The position numbers and the translations under genes are program-made. DNA of 64,000 nt, taken from assembly GCA_030149205.1 (NCBI GenBank), contig JASBSB010000001.1:260357-324356 (forward strand). Reading direction: 5' to 3'. Shown here piece after piece: positions 8,986 through 17,712 of this stretch. Origin of the DNA: Candidatus Heimdallarchaeota archaeon. GTDB lineage: Archaea; Asgardarchaeota; Heimdallarchaeia; Heimdallarchaeales; Kariarchaeaceae. Each line of letters opens with the position of its first letter. Within the stretch, counting starts at the first letter, position 1. The notes below the pieces were generated by a model. The model saw only the letters and a list, made by a program, of their open reading frames with translations. It had not been told where the DNA came from and did no database searches.

Positions 8986-10068
8986 TTAGGCTATTACAAT
9001 AGGTTGATAAATCCCGCTTGTCCTAACACCTTTATCGAATCTTACTAGAACCTTTGCAGATGACCTTTTACCAAAAGTTCTAACAACAGAACCCTTTATA
9101 ACAGAATTTGTGTCAGGATAGGTGAGCTTGACCTTTTTCCCAATTAACTCTTCTGGGCTATAACCATTGGAAAGTTTTACAATTAACGTGTTGGGATGAA
9201 TCACCCTTTTACTTCTCCTATAGGATGAGCTTTGGCCAATCACTGTTCCTGTTCCAACAATACTTCGTGGTTTTGATTCAGTCTTCTTACCTTTGAGACC
9301 TCTTGCTCTAACTGAATGCTCCACATGTAATAAATCGTCATTAGTGTAGACCTCAACAACAGCCTTCTTCTTTTTGGGTTGAATAATAGCTTCTTTGCTG
9401 ACCCTCTCTTTCTTGATAGGTTTTACTCCTTTCTCACGTTTTCCAGTTCTTTTGGCTTTAACTGCCTGTGGAGCTGTAGGTATCTCTCTTGTAATTTGAT
9501 CTGCTTTTTTCCTTTGCTCCCTTCTAATGGCTCTTGCTTCTTTCTCTTCTTTGGATAATTTTCTAGCAGTAACCTTCCAGGTTTCTCTTTCAGATTTTGT
9601 GTCCTCATCAACAGTTTTTACATCTTTAAGATCCTTATCTGTAACTTTGGTAACCTGAACACCTTTCTTTTTCTTTGAAAGGAAAATTTCATCCTCAGGA
9701 GGAGGAGCTACTGATTTTTTCTTTTTCTTAGGTGAAACCTTCTTTGGTTTTTCTTCCTTAGCTGGTTCTTCAGAAACCTCTTTTTTAACTTTCTTTTCTA
9801 CAGATTTCTTAGGCTTTTCTACTGATGGTTCTTTGGAAACCACATCTGCAGAAGTTTCAGGAACTACCACCTCAAATGCCTTTTCTTCTGTTGAAGAAAC
9901 TTCTGCGGCATTTTTAATAATTTTTGAAGCTGTAGCTTTCCCGATGCCTAAATTAATGATATCATCTAGTGTAGCCTTAGCAAGCTTTTCAGCACTTTCA
10001 AATCCACCGGACTTAAGTTTGTCACTTGTCTTTGGGCCAACACCCTTTACTTCACTTACATCGGTCAT
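8986..10068 (-). CDS. Helix-hairpin-helix protein fused to ribosomal protein eL33 (L35Ae)
   Basis: Three parts are visible. Residues 1-60 form tandem helix-hairpin-helix motifs (VKGVGPKTSDKLKSGGF and LGIGKATASKIIKNA), as in DNA-binding HhH domains. Residues 60-265 are a Lys/Glu/Pro/Val-rich linker with many KKKK runs. Residues about 270-360 match eL33/L35Ae of the large ribosomal subunit: GTGTVIGQ, RSKRVIHPNTLIVKL, IGKKVKLTYPD, KGSVVRTFGKRSSAKVLVRF. Stand-alone eL33 is about 85-110 residues, so this is a threefold longer fusion. The core presumably sits in the ribosome, while the HhH part might bind rRNA or DNA (inference). It follows a coiled-coil gene on the same strand, 68 bases apart. Confidence 0.82.
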   Translation of the reverse strand: MTDVSEVKGVGPKTSDKLKSGGFESAEKLAKATLDDIINLGIGKATASKIIKNAAEVSSTEEKAFEVVVPETSADVVSKEPSVEKPKKSVEKKVKKEVSEEPAKEEKPKKVSPKKKKKSVAPPPEDEIFLSKKKKGVQVTKVTDKDLKDVKTVDEDTKSERETWKVTARKLSKEEKEARAIRREQRKKADQITREIPTAPQAVKAKRTGKREKGVKPIKKERVSKEAIIQPKKKKAVVEVYTNDDLLHVEHSVRARGLKGKKTESKPRSIVGTGTVIGQSSSYRRSKRVIHPNTLIVKLSNGYSPEELIGKKVKLTYPDTNSVIKGSVVRTFGKRSSAKVLVRFDKGVRTSGIYQPIVIA

Positions 10069-10136
10069 AAGTTCTCTGAAATTTTATTTCACGAGTTTTT
10101 TAAAAAAGGTATATTTTGATACGCGCTGTTTGATTG

Positions 10137-10847
10137 TTATTCTTCACCCAATCTTTCTTTCAAGTTTCTAATTATATCATCATTTCTAACCATTTTTTCC
10201 ATGAAACTTTGTGACAACTCTCCCTGAATTCTCACGTTATCTTCTCTCTCAGTTTTAAGCGTTTCTTCTAATTCAGAAATTTTCTGTTTTAGTCTCTTTA
10301 CATCATCCGAGGATCCAACCTGTTGAGAAATTTGCTTCAGAATTGTGTTGATATCTGTACCTTCTGGAAATTTAGCCTGAGCAATCAACTCTAAACTCTT
10401 CTTTTCTTGTTGGAAATGGGACTCCATTAACGATCTCTCATCTTTTAATCTCGACTCCAAATCACGGCGAACCGTGGCTTCATTTGCCAATGATTTTTTG
10501 AGTTCTCGCACTTCATCTGACAAGGCTTGAACATTTTCTTGCTCAATGGTTAGTGCTCGTCGAGCGCTATCTAATCGACTTTTCAGGTCTTCAATTGAGG
10601 CTGCTAAACTGTTATATATCCCAACATAAGAATTTATGTAATCCCTGATAAGCGGATGTAAAATTTCCCAATACTCATCAATTAAAGCCTCAAGTTCCTT
10701 ATGTTCAACAGTTACACTGCCTTCTTTGTAAATTGCACGCTTTAAGGACTCAATATTAGTGTAAGGCTCATGTTCAGGGTAGAAATCAAATAACGATTTA
10801 TTCTTTTTAGAGCGAAACATTACAAACTGAATTGTGTTTAATAACAT
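10137..10847 (-). CDS. Coiled-coil protein of unknown function
   Basis: No family recognised. The protein is soluble with a long coiled coil from about residue 75 to 220 (for example VQALSDEVRELKKSLANEAT and KQKISELEETLKTERED), preceded by a more globular part (ALIDEYWEILHPLIRDYINSYVGIYN). The ATG at 10820 (MFRSKKNKSLF) is an equally good start: a TTTAATG box lies about 28 bases before it, fitting a leaderless transcript. The gene is on the same strand as, and just upstream of, the eL33 fusion and diverges from lonB. A link to translation or chromosome organisation would be guesswork. Confidence 0.7.
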   Translation of the reverse strand: MLLNTIQFVMFRSKKNKSLFDFYPEHEPYTNIESLKRAIYKEGSVTVEHKELEALIDEYWEILHPLIRDYINSYVGIYNSLAASIEDLKSRLDSARRALTIEQENVQALSDEVRELKKSLANEATVRRDLESRLKDERSLMESHFQQEKKSLELIAQAKFPEGTDINTILKQISQQVGSSDDVKRLKQKISELEETLKTEREDNVRIQGELSQSFMEKMVRNDDIIRNLKERLGEE

Positions 10848-10952
10848 TAAAGGTTTTTGTAAATAGGTGTTAATTTTCTATTATTTCTCTCTCAGTTCTG
10901 AAAAATGACAATAACTACAGAAATAATGAAAACCTTTGCTTTAATAGAACTT

Positions 10953-10990
10953 CTTTTTAAGGTATAAATCTATATATTATTTGAAGGAAA
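10953..10990 (+). promoter_or_regulatory. Probable promoter and ribosome-binding region of lonB
   Basis: An A/T box (TTTTTAAGGTATAAATC) is followed by a second AT-rich element, then GAAGGA a few bases before the ATG at 10994. The arrangement fits a BRE/TATA promoter with a short leader. It is assigned by eye only. Confidence 0.4.
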
Positions 10991-10993
10991 CTA

Positions 10994-12937
10994 ATGGAAG
11001 ATAAAAATCAAGAATCATTATTAGATATAGATTTCCACGATACCAGTGAGATTGGTGTTCCTCCCAAGCTAGTTGATCAAGTAATCGGACAGGATAAAGC
11101 AGTCAGAATAATAAAAAAAGCCGCTTTACAATCTCGTCATGTTTTACTCATTGGAGACCCAGGAACAGGAAAATCACTCCTAGGTGCAGCAGCTGCAGAA
11201 TTATTACCTAAAGACACCCTTGAGGATATTCTAGTCGTTCCAAACCCAAGCAATGCAAATAACCCTAAGATAGTTACTCTTCCATCCGGAATTGGAAGAC
11301 AACGAGTGGAGGAAGGTCAAGAGAAAGCTCGAAAACGAGATAGCACTCGCACATTGACCTTGTTTCTTGTTGCTCTTTCAATCCCTCTTATCTTTGGATT
11401 TGCAACAGGTTGGAGAGACGCAACAGTAATTTTATTCTCTATTATAGCAGCTTTGCTAATTTTTCTTGTATTTGGAGGAATGTTAAGAGGAAGGAGTGAA
11501 ATCCTGGTACCAAAGTTACTAGTTGACACAGAATCAATGACCACTGCCCCATTTATTGATGCAACTGGAGCTCACAGTGGAGCATTATTGGGGGATGTTA
11601 GACATGACCCATTTCAATCTGGAGGCTTAGGAACGCCCCCACATGAGCGTGTGGAAGTTGGTCTGATTCATAAGGCCAACAAAGGTATACTTTACATTGA
11701 TGAAGTTGGCACTTTGAATATTCGAACCCAACAAAAATTACTTACTGCTCTGCAGGAGAAAAAGTTTCAAATTACAGGTCAAAGTGAACTGTCTTCTGGA
11801 GCTATGGTTAGAACTGACCCCGTGCCATGTAACTTCATATTGATAGCAGCAGGAAATCAAGAGACTATCAGAAATCTTCATCCTGCACTTAGATCAAGAA
11901 TTCGAGGGCAAGGATATGAAATAGTGATGGAAATCACGATGGAAGACTCAATGGCTAACAGACGAAAACTTGCTAGATTTGTGTCTCAGGAAGTAGCAAA
12001 AGATCACAAAATCCCTCATTTCACTAAAAAGGCAGTTGAAGAAATTATATATGAGGCTCAAAGAAGAAGTGGAAGACCAAATTCATTGACACTGCTCCTT
12101 AGAGATTTGGGTGGACTAATTAGAACAGCAGGTGACCTAGCTATAGAGAGAAACAAAGTGTTGGTTACTGAAGTAGAAGTAATAGATGCAAAGAAGTTAG
12201 CGTTGACATTGGAAGGACAAATGAGTCTTCAAACACTTCAAATTAGGCAAGATTACAATTTAATTCAAATTAACCCTGATGGTGAAGTTGGAAGAGTTAA
12301 TGGACTTGCAGTATACGGGAAATCCTCCGGAACTGTCACTCCTATAGAAGCTGCGATTACACCAGCCCTATCACCTGGATCAGGAAAAATTTATGCAACT
12401 GGTCAACTTAGGGTAATCGCCAGAGAATCAGTGCAAAACATTTCTGCTTTAATTAAAACATACCTTGGAAAAGATATCTCAAATCATGATATACACATAC
12501 AATTTGTTGGTACCTATGGGGTTGACGGAGATTCTGCGTCGATTACTATAGCAACAGCAATTGTTTCTGCAATAGAAAATGCACCTGTTAGACAAGACAC
12601 TGCCATGACTGGGTCACTTAGTGTTAGAGGAAAAGTTCTTCCTATCGGAGGTGCCACATACAAAGCAGAAGCTGCTGCGAGAATTGGAATTTCTAGAGTA
12701 ATCGTTCCAAAACTCAATTTAAAAGACTTAAAACTTGATGCAGAATATCAGGGGAAAATCAAAATTATCCCAGTAGAAACCTTCTCTGACGTATTAAAAG
12801 AGGCTTTGGTTCCAGAGTTCGAATATATTGCGGAAAAATTCACCCAGTCTTTTGATAGAAAGAATCATGAGATAATCGAAGAAGATTTATTTGTAGTTAC
12901 CAAAAAAGATCATAATAAAGGTGGAATCCCGTTTTAG
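10994..12937 (+). CDS. lonB: Archaeal LonB membrane-anchored ATP-dependent protease
   Basis: LonB degrades damaged and regulatory proteins at the inner face of the membrane. The AAA+ module has Walker A GDPGTGKS (about residues 55-62), two transmembrane segments inserted in the ATPase domain (LFLVALSIPLIFGF and VILFSIIAALLIFLVFGG, about 122-160), Walker B ILYIDEVG and a sensor-2 region with RSGRPNSLTLL. The C-terminal serine protease domain has the Ser-Lys dyad in YGVDGDSASI and GGATYKAEAAARIG. The 647-residue length is normal for archaeal LonB. A small gene follows 4 bases after the stop. Confidence 0.95.
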   Translation: MEDKNQESLLDIDFHDTSEIGVPPKLVDQVIGQDKAVRIIKKAALQSRHVLLIGDPGTGKSLLGAAAAELLPKDTLEDILVVPNPSNANNPKIVTLPSGIGRQRVEEGQEKARKRDSTRTLTLFLVALSIPLIFGFATGWRDATVILFSIIAALLIFLVFGGMLRGRSEILVPKLLVDTESMTTAPFIDATGAHSGALLGDVRHDPFQSGGLGTPPHERVEVGLIHKANKGILYIDEVGTLNIRTQQKLLTALQEKKFQITGQSELSSGAMVRTDPVPCNFILIAAGNQETIRNLHPALRSRIRGQGYEIVMEITMEDSMANRRKLARFVSQEVAKDHKIPHFTKKAVEEIIYEAQRRSGRPNSLTLLLRDLGGLIRTAGDLAIERNKVLVTEVEVIDAKKLALTLEGQMSLQTLQIRQDYNLIQINPDGEVGRVNGLAVYGKSSGTVTPIEAAITPALSPGSGKIYATGQLRVIARESVQNISALIKTYLGKDISNHDIHIQFVGTYGVDGDSASITIATAIVSAIENAPVRQDTAMTGSLSVRGKVLPIGGATYKAEAAARIGISRVIVPKLNLKDLKLDAEYQGKIKIIPVETFSDVLKEALVPEFEYIAEKFTQSFDRKNHEIIEEDLFVVTKKDHNKGGIPF

Positions 12938-12941
12938 AAAA

Positions 12942-13268
12942 ATGAGCCTGATTGGTTATTACTACGAAACATTCGTACTATCTGGAATAGTTATTGATGA
13001 TGAAGAAGTTGAATTTGAGGACTTAGATGTGAGAACTTACTTTACCTCTTCTGAATTGGTAAAGATCCAACCCAACAGGGATCCAGTGCTAGAGTTAGAT
13101 TATTTAGGACTCAGTGATGATGTGGAATTCTTATTTACCTTTAAATCATCTTGGGAGGATAGAAGCAGTGACATTCAAGACTATCTTGATCAGGTACAGG
13201 AGGAGATTGAGAATCAATTACCAGTACAAATTACGGATGCAGAATGGGTTCGAAGAGTCCCAATATAA
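12942..13268 (+). CDS. Small acidic hypothetical protein downstream of lonB
   Basis: Not recognised. The 108-residue product is acidic and probably a beta-rich globular domain (GYYYETFVLSGIVIDDEEVEFEDLD) with a helical C-terminal part (IQDYLDQVQEEIENQLP). The ORF track begins at a GTG at 12921, inside lonB. I prefer the ATG at 12942 because it avoids the overlap and begins with an ordered strand, though AAGGTGG just before the GTG keeps the longer form possible. Its close linkage suggests co-transcription with the protease; an adaptor role is speculation. Confidence 0.6.
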   Translation: MSLIGYYYETFVLSGIVIDDEEVEFEDLDVRTYFTSSELVKIQPNRDPVLELDYLGLSDDVEFLFTFKSSWEDRSSDIQDYLDQVQEEIENQLPVQITDAEWVRRVPI

Positions 13269-13328
13269 TTTACTTGTAAATCAATTAGATCCGGTATGAT
13301 AAATTTATTCAATTGATTTGTATCTTTC

Positions 13329-14258
13329 TTATAATAAGGTTTTAGCCTCTTCAATTCCTTTTTTAACTGAGGTAAGTGAAACATTTAAGGCAGCTTTTTC
13401 CTTCTCACTCATTGGGACTTCGAGTATTTCTTCGACACCATTTTTACCCAAGATTGCAGGAACACCTGCATAAATGTCACTGAATCCATATTGACCAGTT
13501 AGATAAGAAACCGCAGGCAAAACCCTTCTTTGATTCCTGAGAACTGATTTAACCATCTCACCTGCTGCAATACCCGGAGCATAATATCCGGAATAGCCCA
13601 ATATGTTAACTATCTCACCTCCACCCTTTCGAGTTCTTTCAACTATACTTGCCAGCTTTTCTTCAGAGACGAAATGGCTGATTGGTACACCATTAACAGT
13701 AGTGGAGCTGGTTAAGGGAACCATTGCATCACCATGTCCACCGAGAACCATGGCTGAGATATCTTTAGCAGATACTTTAGCCTCCATTGACAAAAACGTT
13801 CGATACCTAGCGGTGTCCAGAACACCTGCCATACCAAAAACTCTTTCTGGATTAAAGCCACTGATCTTCATTGCACTGTATGTCATTACATCAACAGGGT
13901 TCGCAATGTAGAGTATCATAGCATCTGGAGCGTATTCCTTGATGTTACCTACAACAGATTTACAAATGTTTAGATTTACTTTAAGTAAATCCATTCTATC
14001 CATGCCTGGCTTACGAGGAGACCCAGCAGGAACAACAACCATATCTGCACCTTCGATAATTGAGGGATCAGTTGATCCACTTAATTTTGTATCTGAATAC
14101 AAGACTGGTGTTGCTTCATACATGTCTAATGCCTTACCCTCAGCAACTCCTTTAATGATATCATGTAGTACGATTTCATTTGCAACTTCAGATTGTACTA
14201 AGCCGAAAGCAACTAACTCTCCAACTTTTCCAGCGCCTATTACTGCAACTTTGGTCAT
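13329..14258 (-). CDS. mdh: NAD-dependent malate dehydrogenase (LDH-like type)
   Basis: Interconverts malate and oxaloacetate in the TCA cycle. The Rossmann fold begins VAVIGAGKVGE. The acidic residue closing the second strand (IVLHD) favours NAD over NADP. The substrate loop AGSPRKPGMDRMDL carries the Arg pair typical of malate rather than lactate specificity. The catalytic His is in VLGGHGDAMVPL, and IANPVDVMTY is also present. The 309-residue length is standard for the LDH-like MDH3 group. Together with isocitrate dehydrogenase (15.8 kb) and citrate synthase (55.8 kb) it gives three TCA steps in this window, each in a separate transcription unit. Confidence 0.95.
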   Translation of the reverse strand: MTKVAVIGAGKVGELVAFGLVQSEVANEIVLHDIIKGVAEGKALDMYEATPVLYSDTKLSGSTDPSIIEGADMVVVPAGSPRKPGMDRMDLLKVNLNICKSVVGNIKEYAPDAMILYIANPVDVMTYSAMKISGFNPERVFGMAGVLDTARYRTFLSMEAKVSAKDISAMVLGGHGDAMVPLTSSTTVNGVPISHFVSEEKLASIVERTRKGGGEIVNILGYSGYYAPGIAAGEMVKSVLRNQRRVLPAVSYLTGQYGFSDIYAGVPAILGKNGVEEILEVPMSEKEKAALNVSLTSVKKGIEEAKTLL

Positions 14259-14476
14259 AATTTATACACCGAAGGAATATTAATCCAATTATTCTTAAGC
14301 TATTACGAACTGACCATATTTTTTTGATTAAATACGAACAAAAGTTTGTGTTACTTCAAAAATTGGTGATTTTGTCCATCCTTACTTTTCTAATTTCCAT
14401 TAACCACTTGAATATTAATTCTCACTCAAATTGTTTTGAATTGCTTTATTAATGTGGAATATCAAAGGAATTGAGA

Positions 14477-15556
14477 ATGTATAGGGATAAAGTCATTTCA
14501 ACGATGATGTTCTTAATTTGCTTAACCTTCCTGTTGAATCCGAGTTTTGCACTCACCAGACAAGATGGTGTGGATAGGTTTTTACAGGATACGAGGACCT
14601 CTATCTCTGGATACTCTCCCACAATATCAGGTGAAATCACAATAAAAGCAACTACAGAGGCATTGGAGATATCAACATTGCTAGGATTACCTGTGAATAA
14701 CACCTTAGGTATTCTTCTACATTACCAAGACTCTCAAAATTCAGATGGAGGATTTCACAATCAAACATCAAAAAGCTCAAATTGGCAGGTTACATATTAT
14801 GCAGCTTTAGGTTTACAGTATCTTGGACTAAATTCAACCAGAATAAGCAATTGGGGAATATTCGAATACACAAACTCTACTGCTACATCTCTACTCTACA
14901 ACAATGTTACCGTGGGAAACAGCTCAAAGCTTGAGATAAAACCCTTATCTACCTCCATAATGAAAAGTTGGTACGAATATATTAAGATGAATATTCTACT
15001 TGGAAGACTTCCTACAATTCCTTTTCAAGAGCTATCAAACTCTTTGAAAGCACTCCAGTACAAAAATGGTTCTTACTTAAATTTTCAGACGGCTATTTGG
15101 AGCAATCTAGTACTTAACTCCTTAAATGTAAAGCCTCGAGACGCATTAGCTGTTGGCGAGTATATTCGAGCATTTCAAAATTCAACAACAGGAGGGTTTT
15201 CAAACAAAATTAATGGTTCTGAAACTCTACAATCTAGCTATCTTGCACTCTTAGCCTTGAGTTCACTAAACCAATTAAAGTCTCTAGATCACAAAAAGGA
15301 GTTAACAACATTTATTATAAACCTCCAAGAACCTAGGTCTGGATTTAAAGATACAACCAGTCAAAAAGTAAACATGGAAGATACATGGTACGCAATCCAA
15401 TCTTTACTGTTATTAAATAAACTAACTGAACTAAGTGCGCCAGAGGTATTACTAACTCAGGGATTTGTTCCCTATCAGATACTTGGAATTTCAGGAATCT
15501 TCATAATTCCAATATTTAAAAAAATAAGAAAAATTAAATCTTCAAATTACCTTTAA
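14477..15556 (+). CDS. Secreted alpha/alpha-toroid-like protein with C-terminal membrane anchor
   Basis: The N-terminal signal peptide (FLICLTFLLNPSFA) is followed by an ectodomain with repeats of the prenyltransferase/terpenoid-cyclase alpha/alpha-toroid type. Examples are LLHYQDSQNSDGGFHN, YIRAFQNSTTGGFSN and FIINLQEPRSGFKD, each followed by a helix such as SYLALLALSSL. A hydrophobic stretch near the C-terminus (LGISGIFIIPIF) and a Lys/Arg-rich tail suggest membrane anchoring. Many N-x-S/T sites are present. Toroids of this kind occur in enzymes and in thioester-type proteins; no catalytic Asp motif is seen, so a surface role is likely. The ATG at 14477 is chosen over the TTG at 14471. Confidence 0.6.
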   Translation: MYRDKVISTMMFLICLTFLLNPSFALTRQDGVDRFLQDTRTSISGYSPTISGEITIKATTEALEISTLLGLPVNNTLGILLHYQDSQNSDGGFHNQTSKSSNWQVTYYAALGLQYLGLNSTRISNWGIFEYTNSTATSLLYNNVTVGNSSKLEIKPLSTSIMKSWYEYIKMNILLGRLPTIPFQELSNSLKALQYKNGSYLNFQTAIWSNLVLNSLNVKPRDALAVGEYIRAFQNSTTGGFSNKINGSETLQSSYLALLALSSLNQLKSLDHKKELTTFIINLQEPRSGFKDTTSQKVNMEDTWYAIQSLLLLNKLTELSAPEVLLTQGFVPYQILGISGIFIIPIFKKIRKIKSSNYL

Positions 15557-15709
15557 TCCTTTTAGCCCATAATAAATGATAAAGATAACGAGAAGCAATC
15601 CTCCTAGCTTTATGAATGACTCACTTCGGTGAATGTCTTCGACTTGCTTATCATCACTTAACATTTTATTGGTTGGATCCTCAGATACGTTCTTAGATGG
15701 TTCTTCCAT
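15542..15709 (-). CDS. Possible 55-residue tail-anchored membrane protein
   Basis: This short ORF is below the track cutoff. It starts with ATG and encodes a hydrophilic N-terminal half (MEEPSKNVSEDPTNKM) and one hydrophobic segment near the C-terminus (LGGLLLVIFIIYYGL), followed by a short Lys-containing end. The layout is that of a tail-anchored protein, reminiscent of, but not recognisably, Sec61-beta/SecG. Its stop lies inside the 3' end of the opposing toroid gene. It fills an otherwise empty 267-base gap. No Shine-Dalgarno is evident. Confidence 0.45.
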   Translation of the reverse strand: MEEPSKNVSEDPTNKMLSDDKQVEDIHRSESFIKLGGLLLVIFIIYYGLKGLKVI

Positions 15710-15841
15710 ATATTAGTGCTGAGTCTTATGTATATAGTTTTTATTGTATAATATGGTAGAAAAAACAAGATTTTTTCAAAAAAGAACATATTCTTTGTAA
15801 ATTATATTAATCATTTTAAAAAGATGTATGACCATATATTT

Positions 15842-17089
15842 ATGCAAAAAATCAAGGTAGAAAACCCAGTAGTTGAACTTGATGGAGACGAGATGACTCG
15901 AATTATTTGGGCCTGGATAAAAGAAAGATTAATTTTACCCTATTTAGATATAGACCTCAAATATTATGACCTTGGAATTGAACACAGAGACGAAACAAAT
16001 GATCTTGTGACCATTGAAGCTGCTGAAGCAATCAGAAAGTACAATGTCGGTGTTAAATGTGCTACAATAACTCCAGATGAAGCTAGAGTAGAAGAATTTA
16101 ACCTTAAAAAAATGTGGAAGAGCCCCAATGGAACAATTCGAAACATTCTCGGAGGAACTATTTTTAGAGCCCCAATTGTTGTTTCAAATATCCCTAGGTT
16201 GGTTCCAGCTTGGAAGAAACCCATTATTATGGGTAGACATGCACATGCTGATCAATATAAAGCAACCGATATTTTGATAAAAGAAAAGGGAACTCTGAAG
16301 TTGGTCTTCCAGAACGAAAAAGGTGAAACAAAAGAATGGGAAGTGGCAGAATATCCAGCGCATGGTGGTGTTGCTATGGGAATGTTCAACTTTGATGACA
16401 GCATTCGAGACTTTGCAAGGGCAAGTATGCAAGTAGCATTAGAGGAAAATTATCCCCTATATTTATCCACGAAAAATACCATTTTGAAGGTGTATGATGG
16501 GCGCTTTAAAGACCTGTTTCAGGAAATTTATGAAACAGAATTCAAAGACAAGTTTGATGCCAAGGGCCTAACTTATGAACACAGATTGATTGATGATATG
16601 GTAGCTCAAGTTCTGAAATGGGATGGTGGATTTGTTTGGGCATTAAAGAACTATGATGGTGATGTTCAATCTGACACTGTTGCACAAGGCTTTGGTTCTC
16701 TTGGGTTGATGACCTCAAAACTGGTATGTCCGGATGGAAAAACAGTTGAGGCTGAGGCTGCACACGGTACAGTAACACGTCATTACAGGCAATACCTGAA
16801 GGGAGAGGAAACCTCCACAAACCCAATTGCGTCTATTTTTGCCTGGACCATCGGGTTGGAGCACCGTGGTAAATTAGATAACAATGAGAAATTAATTCAG
16901 TTTGCTCGTACACTTGAAGAAGTTTGTGTAAAGGCAATTGAAGATGGTGCAATGACCAAAGATCTGGCAAGATCAGTTTATGATACTCTGAACCCACCAA
17001 GAGATAAATGGATGACGACTGAGGAGTTCATGGACAAATTAGACTCTGAACTTAAGAAAGCTGTAAATGAGAAGAATCTTCTTGAATAA
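15842..17089 (+). CDS. icd: NADP-dependent isocitrate dehydrogenase, eukaryote-like type II
   Basis: Oxidatively decarboxylates isocitrate to 2-oxoglutarate with NADP. The sequence is strikingly like animal and fungal IDH1/IDH2: [49 protein letters not shown] (substrate-binding SPNGTIRN) and [12 protein letters not shown] (cofactor region) are near-identical. Catalytic Tyr and Lys positions lie in conserved blocks. The track starts at 15824, but the ATG at 15842 gives 415 residues and the spacing from Met to VVE seen in eukaryotic IDH1. A TTTTAAAA box about 25 bases before it fits leaderless transcription. Monocistronic. Confidence 0.95.
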   Translation: MQKIKVENPVVELDGDEMTRIIWAWIKERLILPYLDIDLKYYDLGIEHRDETNDLVTIEAAEAIRKYNVGVKCATITPDEARVEEFNLKKMWKSPNGTIRNILGGTIFRAPIVVSNIPRLVPAWKKPIIMGRHAHADQYKATDILIKEKGTLKLVFQNEKGETKEWEVAEYPAHGGVAMGMFNFDDSIRDFARASMQVALEENYPLYLSTKNTILKVYDGRFKDLFQEIYETEFKDKFDAKGLTYEHRLIDDMVAQVLKWDGGFVWALKNYDGDVQSDTVAQGFGSLGLMTSKLVCPDGKTVEAEAAHGTVTRHYRQYLKGEETSTNPIASIFAWTIGLEHRGKLDNNEKLIQFARTLEEVCVKAIEDGAMTKDLARSVYDTLNPPRDKWMTTEEFMDKLDSELKKAVNEKNLLE

Positions 17090-17172
17090 GATGCATAAAT
17101 ATTAAGAAAACTGAAGTTAGATTCACCCCTCTTTAGAGGATATTTTATACAATATGTTCTGAATTTTAAGTA

Positions 17173-17712
17173 ATGACATACGAAGTTGAGATAAAACTTC
17201 CTCTCCCAGATGACACTAATATTATAAGTAAACTTGAAAAATTGGGATTTCAGCTTGAGGGAAAAAAACATCAGATAGATGATTATTACAACAGCCCTAA
17301 AGTTAATTTTGCTCAGTCTGATGAGGCACTTCGTTTGCGCCATGATATTATTTCTTCTAAGACATTTATCACATACAAAGGTCCGAAATTAAAGGGAGAC
17401 GCTAAAATTCGTGTTGAGGAGGAAACTGAAATCTCAAATGCAAATACCATGGGGAAAATATTAGAGCATCTGGGATTTCCCAAAGTTGATACGGTTGAAA
17501 AAGAAAGAACAATTTTGGTGAAGGAAAATTTCACAATCTCATTGGACAGGGTAAAATATTTGGGAGATTTCATTGAACTTGAAGCTATCACTGATGAAGA
17601 GAGCAAAATTAATGAGTCAATTAATTCATTAAAATTAATTATTTCCGCCCTAGATCTTGATATCACAACTCAAATAAAAACAAGTTATCTTGAACTATTA
17701 TTAGAACGTTAG
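17173..17712 (+). CDS. CYTH domain protein (class IV adenylate cyclase / thiamine-triphosphatase-like, CyaB family)
   Basis: CYTH enzymes bind triphosphorylated substrates with divalent metal inside a beta-tunnel. The signature ExExK is present at the N-terminus (YEVEIKL, residues 3-9). Alternating charged strands follow, such as EALRLRHD, TFITYKGP, IRVEEETEI, ISLDRVKYLGDFIELEAI and a C-terminal SYLELLL. The 179-residue length is typical of CyaB-like archaeal proteins. Whether it makes cAMP or hydrolyses triphosphates cannot be told from sequence. Its 3' end overlaps the convergent propeller gene by 12 bases. Confidence 0.88.
   Translation: MTYEVEIKLPLPDDTNIISKLEKLGFQLEGKKHQIDDYYNSPKVNFAQSDEALRLRHDIISSKTFITYKGPKLKGDAKIRVEEETEISNANTMGKILEHLGFPKVDTVEKERTILVKENFTISLDRVKYLGDFIELEAITDEESKINESINSLKLIISALDLDITTQIKTSYLELLLER

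Noticed and set aside
9833-10171. 112-codon plus-strand ORF
   Set aside because: Shadow of the HhH-eL33 fusion gene on the opposite strand.
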